This document shows positions 1-8,444 of a stretch of 51,444 nucleotides of DNA, in pieces. Where the stretch lies: NCBI GenBank assembly GCA_017467865.1, contig JAFUKG010000044.1, positions 1 to 51,444 on the forward strand, read 5' to 3'. The DNA comes from Clostridia bacterium (lineage in GTDB: Bacteria > Bacillota > Clostridia > Oscillospirales > SIG627). Position numbers and translations under genes: made by a program. The notes under the pieces were generated by a model, which had not been told where the DNA came from, did not search any database, and saw nothing but the letters and a program-made list of their open reading frames with translations. Within the stretch, counting starts at the first letter, position 1. Every line of letters begins with the position of its first letter.

Positions 1-1
1 G

Positions 2-418
2 AAAAAATTTAAAGGTGTAATTTCCCCCGATTTCAGCCTTTACAGAAATATGCCTCTTTGTATGCAACTGTGGAATACATACCGAGGTCGGGCAATTGCT
101 GTGTGGCTGCAGAATAACGGGATAGAAATTATTCCGAACGTCCGTTTTAATGACGAAAGAACCTATGAGTTTTGTTTCGACGGGATAGAGAAAAACAAAA
201 CTGTGGCAGTGGGAACACACGGATGTATTAAAACTCGCGAAGACAGGCTTTATTTCAAAGTAGGTCTCGCGGTACTTGTGCAAAAATTATCCCCGAAAAA
301 TATTATCGTTTACGGACGTGCCCCTGATAGTATATTCAAACCATATCGAGACAAAGGAATAAACATAATATCTTTTGAGAGCAAATTTGCCGAAGTCAGA
401 AAGCGAGAAACGGCTTAA
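2..418 (+). CDS. DUF4417 family protein, 5' truncated by the window edge
   Basis: The frame is open to the left edge and reads KKFKGVISPDFSLYRNMPL before the first internal ATG at 50, so the gene starts outside the window and the ATG at 50 is not its start. The run GVISPDFSLYRNMPL followed by MQLWNTYRGRAIAVWLQ, and later the HGCIK and VYGRAP segments, match what I know of DUF4417, a domain of unknown function found in Firmicutes chromosomes and prophages. About 138 residues are visible. The stop overlaps the start of the next gene (TAATG), so the two are probably translationally coupled. No function can be assigned. The unusual point is its direct coupling to a toxin-like gene. Confidence 0.75.
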   Translation, partial: KKFKGVISPDFSLYRNMPLCMQLWNTYRGRAIAVWLQNNGIEIIPNVRFNDERTYEFCFDGIEKNKTVAVGTHGCIKTREDRLYFKVGLAVLVQKLSPKNIIVYGRAPDSIFKPYRDKGINIISFESKFAEVRKRETA

Positions 419-1068
419 TGGGGGGCGGATATGGTGCTAAGGGCACAAGCTATGGAAATACAAAAGGTAGTAAAAGGGGTTTTAAGGAAGCACTTGACCA
501 TATAAGCAATGCATTAGCCGTTGCATCGTTTATTCCGGGACTCGATACAGTCACGAATATTGCCTCAATACCTGTAGATTTATTGAGAGGTGACTTTGTA
601 TCAGCTGTTTTAGATTTAGCCGGAGTAGTCCCTGTTTTTGGTGAAGCCGCAGACATTGCTAAAACAGCTGACAAAGTTTCTGATACAGTTAAAGCGGTTG
701 ATAAAATTGCTGATGTTTCTAAAACAACTAAGAAAGCATCAAAAATTACAAGTGTGTCCGATAATGCCAAAAGTGTTGCAAAAAAATATAACCTCGGCAA
801 AAATGGCTATTTTGGAACAAAGGGAAAGAACACACAGGTATTCAAAAGCAAGGATCCCATAAAAGCATCTGCTGATTTTTATAAAAAAATCAGCAAAGGC
901 GGTGTTGAAAGAGTTTTACCAAACGGAAAAGGTGTACAAACAACTTTTCCTGATAAATCTAGTGTTGTTTATAGAATAATTACAAAGACACCTAATAGTC
1001 CAGCTGTTGAGATTACTTTTAAAACGATAGGGAAAATTAAACCGCAAAAAATACATTTCATAGAATAA
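418..1068 (+). CDS. Polymorphic-toxin-like protein (pretoxin region plus C-terminal toxin domain)
   Basis: 216 residues. A glycine-rich start (MGGGYGAKGTSYG) leads into a hydrophobic stretch, about residues 36-85, containing FIPGLDTVTNIASIPVDLL and VVPVFGEAADIAKTADK. This is the typical pretoxin segment found just before toxin domains in secreted polymorphic toxins. A Lys/Ser/Ala-rich linker follows, then a compact C-terminal domain from about residue 140 with SSVVYRI, NSPAVEITF and a closing QKIHFIE. That domain resembles small RNase-type toxin modules, but I cannot name the family. There is no LXG, WXG or signal peptide, so this is either an orphan toxin cassette or the separated C-terminus of a larger protein. 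The downstream gene fits an immunity protein. A run of six G (420-425) directly after the start codon is prone to slippage. Confidence 0.6.
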   Translation: MGGGYGAKGTSYGNTKGSKRGFKEALDHISNALAVASFIPGLDTVTNIASIPVDLLRGDFVSAVLDLAGVVPVFGEAADIAKTADKVSDTVKAVDKIADVSKTTKKASKITSVSDNAKSVAKKYNLGKNGYFGTKGKNTQVFKSKDPIKASADFYKKISKGGVERVLPNGKGVQTTFPDKSSVVYRIITKTPNSPAVEITFKTIGKIKPQKIHFIE

Positions 1069-1082
1069 AGGAGAGAAGTTGA

Positions 1083-1625
1083 GTGGTATATGCAAATTTA
1101 AATAACAATATGGAAGAAATGTTAAGAACAATAAAAGGAGCAAAATTTATTTCATATGAGTGCGGTAAACAATTTGACACAGCATATGGTAACTTGAGAA
1201 TAAACACAGATACTTTGACAATTGAACTAAGTAATATAGCAAAAGAAATGCCTTTTTTTAATGGTGTTGAAGATATAGCATGTTTGGAATGCAAAGCTTC
1301 TAATTCAGCTATTGAATTTAAACCATACTGCATAGAACCTTTTGAAGTATTTGAAATCGATGCAAAAATTGAAAGCATTGAAATTATAAACGATGTGGTT
1401 AATGTGAATGATGGAGAATATGAAATTTCTTTTGATAGAGCCATTATTTTCAGAACGGATAAAAAAGATATAATGTTTTCGAGAGATGTTTGGTTTTCTG
1501 AGGTAATTACAATAAGCGAAAACGATGATTATAATTCTGTTTATCCTGTTGATGAGGTTATTGAAGTATGGTCTGACCAAGGCGAAAACAAAGTAAATGT
1601 AATCAGAACTTGTAGAAAACTATAG
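1083..1625 (+). CDS. Probable immunity protein for the upstream toxin
   Basis: 180 residues, starting at GTG 1083 behind a ribosome binding site (aaaggag at 1067-1073). It lies 14 bp after the toxin gene on the same strand. The protein is acidic and has no signal peptide or membrane segment. It contains alternating beta-type stretches such as IKGAKFISYECG and ISFDRAIIFRTDKK. I do not recognise a named immunity family. The assignment rests on size, acidity and the toxin-immunity order, and it is inference. The AT-rich composition matches the toxin gene and differs from the housekeeping operon downstream, which fits an exchangeable cassette. Confidence 0.5.
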   Translation: MVYANLNNNMEEMLRTIKGAKFISYECGKQFDTAYGNLRINTDTLTIELSNIAKEMPFFNGVEDIACLECKASNSAIEFKPYCIEPFEVFEIDAKIESIEIINDVVNVNDGEYEISFDRAIIFRTDKKDIMFSRDVWFSEVITISENDDYNSVYPVDEVIEVWSDQGENKVNVIRTCRKL

Positions 1626-1718
1626 TTAAAATCATATGATTTTAAAAGCATTAAAAGTAGGGTGCTTTAAAGAATAAATCTGTGAAAACAATACAAGAAG
1701 GCGATTGGATATTAACAC

Positions 1719-1760
1719 AAAGAGGATGTAAAAGCTCAAAAGAGTTATTACATCCTCTTT
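1719..1760. terminator. Bidirectional terminator hairpin
   Basis: A perfect 13-bp inverted repeat, aaagaggatgtaa (1719-1731) and ttacatcctcttt (1748-1760), with a 16-nt loop. It lies between the convergent immunity gene and the small membrane-protein gene, and can serve both. Confidence 0.8.
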
Positions 1761-1764
1761 TAGA

Positions 1765-2025
1765 TTATATCATACAAACGATTATTCCAATTGCTGCTCC
1801 CAAGATCATAAAAACAAGTGCTTTTTTAAATTCCGACACACCGTTTTTCTTTTTATCTCGGCTTTCTTCTTCCAGCTCTCTTATTATTTTTTTTGCCGCT
1901 TCTACGGGGCTTTTTTCCTTTTTGTCAAAAACCGCGTTCTCCTTTACCACAAAGAAAGCCTCGTCAAACATTTTAGAATCGGGATTTTTCATAACTACTA
2001 CACGTCTGTTAAAACCTTTTATCAT
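1765..2025 (-). CDS. Small conserved clostridial protein with C-terminal membrane anchor
   Basis: 86 residues from ATG 2025, preceded by gaggtg about 8 nt upstream. The longer frame from 2058 has no such site. The N-terminus MIKGFNRRVVVMKNPD and the following FDEAFFVVKE resemble a short family common in Clostridia that is usually annotated as hypothetical. A charged helical middle (residues about 38-60) is followed by a single hydrophobic C-terminal segment, ALVFMILGAAIGIIVCMI, that would anchor the protein with its N-terminus in the cytoplasm. It is convergent with the toxin-immunity pair and divergent from the radical SAM operon. Function unknown. Confidence 0.7.
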   Translation of the reverse strand: MIKGFNRRVVVMKNPDSKMFDEAFFVVKENAVFDKKEKSPVEAAKKIIRELEEESRDKKKNGVSEFKKALVFMILGAAIGIIVCMI

Positions 2026-2107
2026 ATCAATACACCTCACACAAGAAATATTTACCATTATTTTGCTTTAAAAATCTTATTTTATGCGAAACGTTAAAAA
2101 ATTTTTG

Positions 2108-2136
2108 TTGACAAAGACATTTTTATATATTATTAT
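2108..2136 (+). promoter_or_regulatory. Sigma-A promoter of the radical SAM-topA-rnc operon
   Basis: TTGACA at 2108-2113, a 17-nt spacer, TATTAT at 2131-2136. The expected transcript start near 2143 would make the ATG at 2145 almost leaderless. This supports GTG 2166, which has the site aagggagg at 2151-2158, as the real start of the first gene. Confidence 0.85.
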
Positions 2137-2165
2137 TGTAGACAATGCGGAAGGGAGGCAGTACT

Positions 2166-3092
2166 GTGGCGTATAGCGGATTTATTTATTCCGACGACAA
2201 CAAGAGATATCATACACAGAATTACCACCTGAGGCATACCTTTGGAGGGAAGGTCGCGAAAATCTCTCTTGACGCGGGTTTTACCTGTCCCAATATTGAC
2301 GGAAGGTGCGGCGTGGGAGGTTGCATATACTGCCTTAACGGAAGCGGAAGTGCGTCAAGGCTCGACCTTCATTCACAGTTTCTTGAAGTTCGCGAAAAGA
2401 TGAAGGGGAAATGGGACAGCGATAAGTATATAATCTATCTTCAAGCCCATACCAACACCTATGCAGATATTGATACTCTGAAAAAAATATACTATGAGGT
2501 GCTTTCCTTTGAGAATGCGGTAGGGCTTTCGATAGCCACGAGAGCTGATTGTATAGACGAGGAGATTTCCGACCTGCTTTTTGAAATATCAAAGACCACC
2601 TACTTAAACGTAGAGCTTGGACTTCAGAGCACCTTTGACGAGACCGCAAGGCTTATCAACCGAGGACATACCTACGATACCTTTCTTCAAGGCTATGAAA
2701 TGATGAAAAAGCGTGACATCAAGGTTTGTGTTCACCTTATCAACGGACTTCCGGGCGAGGACTATGATATGATGATGGAGAACGTGAAAAGAGTCAACGC
2801 TCTTGAGCCCTTCAGTATAAAGCTCCACCTTTTACACGTGCTTCGGGGAACCCCCTTGGCGAAGATGTACGAGAAGGGCGGGTTTCAGACCTTCGAGCTC
2901 TTCGACTACGTTAAGCTCATTTGCGACCAGCTTGAATATATAAGACCCGAAACGGTCATTCAGCGTCTTACGGGAGACGGAGACAAAGATCACCTTATCG
3001 CCCCTCTTTGGAGTATGAAGAAGTTTGTTGTCCTTGACGAAATAGATAAAGAGCTTGAAAGAAGAAAAACCTTTCAGGGAGAAAAGCTATGA
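2166..3092 (+). CDS. Radical SAM protein, YhcC/YtqA (TIGR01212) family
   Basis: 308 residues from GTG 2166 (MAYSGFIYSDDNKRYHT). The start was chosen because aagggagg lies 7 nt upstream and the promoter leaves no leader for the ATG at 2145. Cysteines in GFTCPNIDG and GVGGCIYCLNG form the family's variant 4Fe-4S motif near residues 37-56. Later family landmarks are YLQAHTNTYA, SIATRADC, VELGLQSTFDETARLINRGH, LINGLPGEDYDMMMENVK and LHVLRGTPLA. The family is a widespread SAM-dependent enzyme whose substrate is unsettled. It overlaps the next gene by 4 nt (ATGA) and is the first gene of the operon. Confidence 0.88.
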   Translation: MAYSGFIYSDDNKRYHTQNYHLRHTFGGKVAKISLDAGFTCPNIDGRCGVGGCIYCLNGSGSASRLDLHSQFLEVREKMKGKWDSDKYIIYLQAHTNTYADIDTLKKIYYEVLSFENAVGLSIATRADCIDEEISDLLFEISKTTYLNVELGLQSTFDETARLINRGHTYDTFLQGYEMMKKRDIKVCVHLINGLPGEDYDMMMENVKRVNALEPFSIKLHLLHVLRGTPLAKMYEKGGFQTFELFDYVKLICDQLEYIRPETVIQRLTGDGDKDHLIAPLWSMKKFVVLDEIDKELERRKTFQGEKL

Positions 3093-3832
3093 TTATAACA
3101 TCAAGAAAAAACCCAACAATACAGTGGGCATATTCTCTTCGCGACAAAAAGGCAAGAGATACCGAGGGCGTTTTCTTCACCGAAGGAAAGAAGCTTTATG
3201 ACGAGGGTATTATGTCGGGCAGAGTTCCCGTGACGGCGTTTGTGCTAAAGGAATACTGTAACATAAAAGCCGGGGAGGTTTATGAAGTAAGTCCTGAGGT
3301 TTATGACAAAATCACCGACGAAAAATCCCCTGAGGGCATTTTTGCAGTTTGGAAAAAGCCCGACTTTATAGGAGAGAGAAAAAAATCGTCGGTAATTCTC
3401 CTGGAGGAATTGCAGGACCCCGGAAATATGGGCACCATACTTCGTACCGCCGCAGCTTTTGGAGTCAGAGAGGCGGTTCTTGTAAATTGTGTTGACCCAT
3501 ATAGTCCCAAGGCTGTACGCTCATCTATGGGCGCGGTGTTTAAAATTCCCACTACACACTTTGACAGTATTGACAAAGCGGTGGAGTATTCAAGAAAAAT
3601 TACCGATAGCGTAATTGCCACAGCTCTTCACACCGACAGTAATGATATTTCTCTTACTGACACCGCATATGCTACTATTATGATAGGCAACGAGGGAAAA
3701 GGACTCAGCGACAGGGCGGTGAGTCTCGCCGACAGTAAGGCTATAATCCCCATGGAAAATACCGAGAGCCTTAACGCAAGCGTTGCCGCCACAATTTTTA
3801 TGTATGACTCTATGACAAAAAGGAAAATTTAG
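3089..3832 (+). CDS. TrmH/SpoU-family RNA 2'-O-methyltransferase
   Basis: 247 residues. The N-terminal substrate-binding subdomain starts IITSRKNPTIQWAYSLRDKK, as in 23S rRNA methyltransferases of the RlmB/TsnR type. The SPOUT knot motifs are clear: DPGNMGTILRTAAAFG (motif 1), IMIGNEGKGLS (motif 2) and ESLNASVAATIFMYD (motif 3, Asn-Ala-Ser variant). It probably methylates a ribose in rRNA using SAM. The exact nucleotide cannot be told from sequence. It overlaps the upstream gene by 4 nt and precedes dprA by 1 nt, so the three are translated as a unit. Confidence 0.88.
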   Translation: MIITSRKNPTIQWAYSLRDKKARDTEGVFFTEGKKLYDEGIMSGRVPVTAFVLKEYCNIKAGEVYEVSPEVYDKITDEKSPEGIFAVWKKPDFIGERKKSSVILLEELQDPGNMGTILRTAAAFGVREAVLVNCVDPYSPKAVRSSMGAVFKIPTTHFDSIDKAVEYSRKITDSVIATALHTDSNDISLTDTAYATIMIGNEGKGLSDRAVSLADSKAIIPMENTESLNASVAATIFMYDSMTKRKI

Positions 3833-3833
3833 A

Positions 3834-4862
3834 ATGAACGAAAGGCTTTTATATTGGGTTTGGATTACCGAGCTTTTCGGATTTTCATCCACGAAGATGG
3901 CACCCGTTTATTATAAATTCAGCCCCGAGGAAGTATATCACGCCACCCTCGACGAGCTTGCGGGGGCAGGTATTTGCGAGGAGACTGCTCAGCTTTTGCA
4001 GAACAAGAGCCTTGACAGAGCGAAGAAAATTCTTGATAGATGCGAGAAGCTTGGAATAAAAATAATTACTTCCAATTCACCCTATTACCCCAGAGCACTC
4101 GAAAGGCTTAGCGATAAGCCCTACGTACTTTACGTAAAGGGGGACGTACGGGTCCTTAAGAAAAAGTGTGCATCTGTGGTGGGAACAAGGCGTATGACAC
4201 TCAAAGGAGAATCTCTTGCAAGTGATACCTCTGAAAAGCTTATTGACGAGGGCTTTGTGCTCATAAGCGGTGGCGCCGACGGAATAGACAGTGTGGGGGC
4301 AAGGGTGAGTCTTGACAAGGGAAAGCCCTTTGTTATAGTGTCGGGAGTGGATATCGACAAATATTATCCCGCTTCAAATAAGGCTCTGATAGATAAGGTC
4401 GCAGAGAAGGGAGCCGTTATTTCGGAGTATCCCCCCGATACGGGTGCAAGATACTTTGCAACCCGCAACAGACTTATAGCAGGACTTTCGGACAGAGTGT
4501 ACGTTATAGAAGCACCTGAGGAAAGCGGAGCTCTTATTACGGCGGAATACGCTAAAAGGCTCAGAATAAGGATATACGCATCAGATGCGGAGGGCAGAAG
4601 CTTCGAGGGGTGCAGAAATCTCTTAAAGGAAGGAGCGCTTCCTCTCGGCGGTGTAAAAATGAAGAAAGAAAAAAAGAAAAGAAAGCCCGACCTTTCGGGT
4701 ACAAGGCTTTATATATACGATAAGCTGTCTGAGACGCCGTTGTCAGAAGAGGAGCTTATCGACGAAAATCACAATATAACCGAAATTCTCACGGCTCTTA
4801 CCGAGCTTGAGCTTGACGGACTTATCAAGCCCTTACCGGGCGGTAAATATAAACTCAGTTAA
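3834..4862 (+). CDS. dprA: DNA processing protein DprA (Smf), divergent
   Basis: 342 residues. The Rossmann-like core contains SVVGTRRMTLKGE, FVLISGGADGIDSVGARVSL, FVIVSGVDIDKYYPASNKAL, GAVISEYPPDT and FATRNRLIAGLSDRVYVIEAPEESGALITAEYAK. A C-terminal winged-helix domain follows a basic KKEKKKRKPDLS linker. The family loads RecA on incoming single-stranded DNA during transformation. The usual GID-x-x-AH-x-x-AL segment is changed to GIDSVGARVSL, so the conserved His is missing and the protein may be a divergent form. It precedes topA by 17 bp, the standard Firmicutes pair. Confidence 0.9.
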   Translation: MNERLLYWVWITELFGFSSTKMAPVYYKFSPEEVYHATLDELAGAGICEETAQLLQNKSLDRAKKILDRCEKLGIKIITSNSPYYPRALERLSDKPYVLYVKGDVRVLKKKCASVVGTRRMTLKGESLASDTSEKLIDEGFVLISGGADGIDSVGARVSLDKGKPFVIVSGVDIDKYYPASNKALIDKVAEKGAVISEYPPDTGARYFATRNRLIAGLSDRVYVIEAPEESGALITAEYAKRLRIRIYASDAEGRSFEGCRNLLKEGALPLGGVKMKKEKKKRKPDLSGTRLYIYDKLSETPLSEEELIDENHNITEILTALTELELDGLIKPLPGGKYKLS

Positions 4863-4879
4863 AGAGTAAGGAGAAAACA

Positions 4880-7126
4880 ATGGCAAATCTTGTAATAGTT
4901 GAGTCACCTACAAAAGCGAGTACCATTAAGGGCTACCTTGGTTCAAACTACAAGGTAGTAGCTTCAAAGGGTCACATAAGAGACTTACCTAAGAGCAGTC
5001 TCGGTATCGACATTGAAGATGACTTCAAGGCAAAATATATTAACATAAGGGGAAAAGCCGAGCTTATAAACGAGCTTAAAAAAGAGGCGAAAAACGCTTC
5101 CAAGGTATACCTTGCAACTGACCCTGACCGAGAAGGAGAAGCTATATCATGGCATCTTGCCACAGTGCTTGGTCTTGACGATAAAAAGGCGTTCAGAGTA
5201 TATTTTAACGAGATTACAAAGAATGCGGTTAAGGAAGCTATCCATAACCCTTCTTCCATTAACCCCGACCTTGTTGATGCTCAGCAAGCCCGCCGTCTCA
5301 TTGACAGAATAGTGGGCTACAAGCTCTCACCTCTTCTTTGGAGAAAGGTGAAGAACGGACTTTCAGCAGGACGTGTTCAATCTGTTGCCACCAAGCTGGT
5401 TGTAGAGCGTGAAAACGAAATAAAGAACTTCGTGTCGGTTGAGTCCTGGACAGTTGACGGCGTTTTCAAGGGGGAAGCGGGAAAGAAGTTCAAACTGAGA
5501 TTTTTCGGGGATAAAAACGGCAAAATAGCCCTTGACACAAAGGCTGACGCCGACAGAATACTTGACGGTCTCGAGGGGGCTGAATATGCCGTTTCAAGCC
5601 TTAAAAAAGGCTCTAAGAAGCGTACTCCCGCACCTCCCTTTACTACCTCTCAGCTTCAGCAGGAGGCCAACAGAAAGCTGAACTTCCAGTCTAAGAAAAC
5701 CATGAGCGTAGCTCAGGAGCTTTACGAAGGTGTTCATCTTGGTAAAAGCGGAGACCACGGTCTTATCACCTATATGCGTACCGACTCTGTAAGAGTATCT
5801 ACCGAGGCAGCAGATGCGGCAGAGGCATTTATCAAGAATAACTACGGTGACAAATATTATCCTAAAAACCGCCGTGTATTTAAAACTAAGGGCAATGCGC
5901 AGGACGCTCACGAAGCCATACGTCCGTCAGACGTAAATCTTACTCCCGAGATGGCAAAGCCCTATCTTACAAACGATCAGTATAAGCTTTACAGACTCAT
6001 TTGGTGCCGATTTGTGGCAAGCCAGATGGAAACAGCTCTTTACGATACTGTGTCTCTTGAAGTAACGTCAAAGAGCCCCAAGGCAGAATATATATTCAAG
6101 GGCAAGGGCGAGACGAGAAAGTTCGACGGCTTTATGGCACTTTATAACGTAACTCCCGACGAGGAGGACAAGGATGAAGAGGAAACGGTAGCTCTTCCCG
6201 TACTCAAGGAGGGAGAGAAGCTTTCTATTCTCGATATTATACCCAAGCAGAATTTCTCACAGCCCCCCTTCCGCTACACCGAAGCAACTCTTATCAAGGT
6301 TCTCGAAGAAAAGGGAATAGGACGTCCAAGTACCTATACACCCACCATTACGACTATTCTTTCAAGAGGCTATATCGAGCGTGAGGGCAAGTTCTTTAAG
6401 CCCACGGCTTTGGGTGAGGTAATAACCGATATTATGGATAAGTTCTTTGGAACTATTGTTGATTACCGCTTTACTGCAGGACTTGAAGAAAAGCTTGACC
6501 GCGTAGCAGAGGGAAGCCTTGAATACAAAAAGGTGCTTCGGGATTTCTACGGCGAGTTTGCAACCCTTCTTGAAAAGGCAGAGTCAGACACCGAAAAGGT
6601 TGACGTGAAGGAAACTGTTGAGGAGCTTGACTTTCTTTGTGAAAAGTGCGGTGCCAAGATGGTAGTGAAGAGGGGACGCTTCGGACGCTTTGCGGCTTGT
6701 CCCAACTACCCCGAATGTAAAAACACAAAGCAGCTTGACCAGTCGGGTAACGTTGTAGAGAAAAAGCCCGACGTGGTGGTTGAGGGTATGGTATGCCCTG
6801 ATTGCGGAGGAAAGGTGGTACAGAGAAAGGGCAGATACGGAGAATTCTATGCCTGCGAAAACTACCCCGAATGCCGTTATACAAAGCAGATAGTGAGAGA
6901 AGTGGGAGTTAAATGTCCCAAGTGCGGCGGCAACGTTATTACCAAGCGTGCGGGCAAAAAGGTGTTCTACGGCTGTGATAACTATCCGAAGTGCGACTTC
7001 TCGGCGTGGTATCTTCCCACGGGAGAAAAGTGCCCTCATTGTGACGAGGGATACATGGTAGTCAAGAAGACGGGAGAAGTACCCGTTTGCTCAAACAAAA
7101 ACTGTCCCTCAAAGAAAAAGAGTTAG
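4880..7126 (+). CDS. topA: DNA topoisomerase I (type IA)
   Basis: 748 residues. The TOPRIM domain has LVIVESPTKA at the N-terminus and DPDREGEAISWHL with acidic residues D81, D83 and E85. The cleavage-religation motif GLITYMRTDS places the catalytic tyrosine at Y298. The core ends near residue 580, followed by four C4 zinc ribbons of the C-x2-C ... C-x4/5-C type (starting CEKCGAKM, CPDCGGKV, CPKCGGNV and CPHCDEGY). The enzyme relaxes negative supercoils behind transcription. It lies between dprA and trmFO, and the start has a clear gtaaggag site. Confidence 0.97.
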   Translation: MANLVIVESPTKASTIKGYLGSNYKVVASKGHIRDLPKSSLGIDIEDDFKAKYINIRGKAELINELKKEAKNASKVYLATDPDREGEAISWHLATVLGLDDKKAFRVYFNEITKNAVKEAIHNPSSINPDLVDAQQARRLIDRIVGYKLSPLLWRKVKNGLSAGRVQSVATKLVVERENEIKNFVSVESWTVDGVFKGEAGKKFKLRFFGDKNGKIALDTKADADRILDGLEGAEYAVSSLKKGSKKRTPAPPFTTSQLQQEANRKLNFQSKKTMSVAQELYEGVHLGKSGDHGLITYMRTDSVRVSTEAADAAEAFIKNNYGDKYYPKNRRVFKTKGNAQDAHEAIRPSDVNLTPEMAKPYLTNDQYKLYRLIWCRFVASQMETALYDTVSLEVTSKSPKAEYIFKGKGETRKFDGFMALYNVTPDEEDKDEEETVALPVLKEGEKLSILDIIPKQNFSQPPFRYTEATLIKVLEEKGIGRPSTYTPTITTILSRGYIEREGKFFKPTALGEVITDIMDKFFGTIVDYRFTAGLEEKLDRVAEGSLEYKKVLRDFYGEFATLLEKAESDTEKVDVKETVEELDFLCEKCGAKMVVKRGRFGRFAACPNYPECKNTKQLDQSGNVVEKKPDVVVEGMVCPDCGGKVVQRKGRYGEFYACENYPECRYTKQIVREVGVKCPKCGGNVITKRAGKKVFYGCDNYPKCDFSAWYLPTGEKCPHCDEGYMVVKKTGEVPVCSNKNCPSKKKS

Positions 7127-7127
7127 T

Positions 7128-8444
7128 ATGGAAAAAATAAATATAATCGGAGCAGGACTTGCAGGAGTTGAAGCGGCTTGGCAGGCATCAAGACTCGGAG
7201 CTAAGGTAAGGCTTTTTGAGATGAAGCCCGCCCGCTTTTCACCCGCCCATAGCTCTCCCTTTATGGCAGAGCTTGTCTGCTCGAATTCTCTGAGATCCGA
7301 CAGCCTTGAAAATGCCGTGGGTATACTGAAAGCCGAAATGAGCGAGCTTGACAGCATCGTTATGGAGTCGGCTTTCCGTAACCGTGTTCCTGCAGGGGCT
7401 TGCCTTGCGGTGGACAGAGTAGGATTTTCAAAGTATATCACCGAAAAAATATCTTCAAGCGAAAACATCGAGGTGATAAACGAGGAGTGTACCTCCTTTG
7501 ACCCCGATACTCTTACAATTGTTGCCACAGGACCTCTCACCGACGGAGAAATGGCAGAGTTCATAAAGGAAAAGGTATCACCTGATGCTCTCTCCTTCTT
7601 CGATGCGGCGGCTCCCATTGTGGAAAAGGAGTCCATAGACTTTGACTCCGCCTTTGTGGCATCCCGCTGGGGAAAAGGGGAGGCAGCTTATATAAACTGC
7701 CCAATGACCAAGGAAGAATATGACCTTTTCTACCGTGAGCTTGTGTCGGCGAAAACCGCCGAGCTTCATACCTTCGATACTGATTTGAAGGTGTTCGAGG
7801 GATGTATGCCCGTTGAGGTCATGGCAGAGAGAGGGTATGAAACTCTTCTTTTCGGACCTATGAAGCCCGTTGGACTTATCGACCCAAAAACGGGGAAAGA
7901 GGCTTATGCCACAGTTCAATTAAGGCAGGACAACGCCGAGGGCACTATGTATAATATTGTGGGATTTCAGACGCATCTTACCTTCCCCGAGCAGAAGAGA
8001 GTATTCGGTCTTATACCTGCCCTGAAGAACGCAAATTATCTCAGATTTGGAGTAATGCACAGAAACACCTTTATAAATTCTCCAAGACTTCTTACCCCCT
8101 ACTACTCCATGAGAGAACAGAGAAATCTGTATTTTGCAGGGCAGATGACGGGAGTTGAGGGCTATCTTGAATCGGCATCCTCGGGACTTGTGGCAGGAAT
8201 AAATACCGCTATGCGTGCCCTGGGACGGGAAGAGATAGATTTCGGCAAGGAGACGGCAGTGGGAGCTCTCTCAAATTACGTGTCAAATCCTGCTATCACC
8301 TCATTTCAGCCTATGAACGTAAATTTCGGAATTATCGCACCCCTTGAGAAAAAGGTAAAGGGCGGTAAGAAAGTGAGAAATGCCGCTATCGGTCAGCGGT
8401 GCATAGAAAGAGTAAAGGAAATAAAGGAGGAAAGAAAGCTTTGA
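7128..8444 (+). CDS. trmFO: Methylenetetrahydrofolate-tRNA-(uracil-54-C5)-methyltransferase TrmFO
   Basis: 438 residues, full length. The FAD-binding GxGxxG is at residues 8-13 (GAGLAG). The family landmarks FEMKP, SPAHSS, LVCSNSLRSD (C51 is the candidate active-site cysteine) and GVEGYLESASSGLVAG are present. TrmFO makes ribothymidine at position 54 of tRNA using methylenetetrahydrofolate and FAD. It starts 1 bp after the topA stop, and its stop overlaps the TTG start of plsX by 4 nt. Confidence 0.96.
   Translation: MEKINIIGAGLAGVEAAWQASRLGAKVRLFEMKPARFSPAHSSPFMAELVCSNSLRSDSLENAVGILKAEMSELDSIVMESAFRNRVPAGACLAVDRVGFSKYITEKISSSENIEVINEECTSFDPDTLTIVATGPLTDGEMAEFIKEKVSPDALSFFDAAAPIVEKESIDFDSAFVASRWGKGEAAYINCPMTKEEYDLFYRELVSAKTAELHTFDTDLKVFEGCMPVEVMAERGYETLLFGPMKPVGLIDPKTGKEAYATVQLRQDNAEGTMYNIVGFQTHLTFPEQKRVFGLIPALKNANYLRFGVMHRNTFINSPRLLTPYYSMREQRNLYFAGQMTGVEGYLESASSGLVAGINTAMRALGREEIDFGKETAVGALSNYVSNPAITSFQPMNVNFGIIAPLEKKVKGGKKVRNAAIGQRCIERVKEIKEERKL

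Noticed and set aside
1682..2071. Plus-strand frame opposite the small membrane protein
   Set aside because: It runs through the bidirectional terminator and lacks a ribosome binding site. The minus-strand frame has a good start and a conserved-looking N-terminus.
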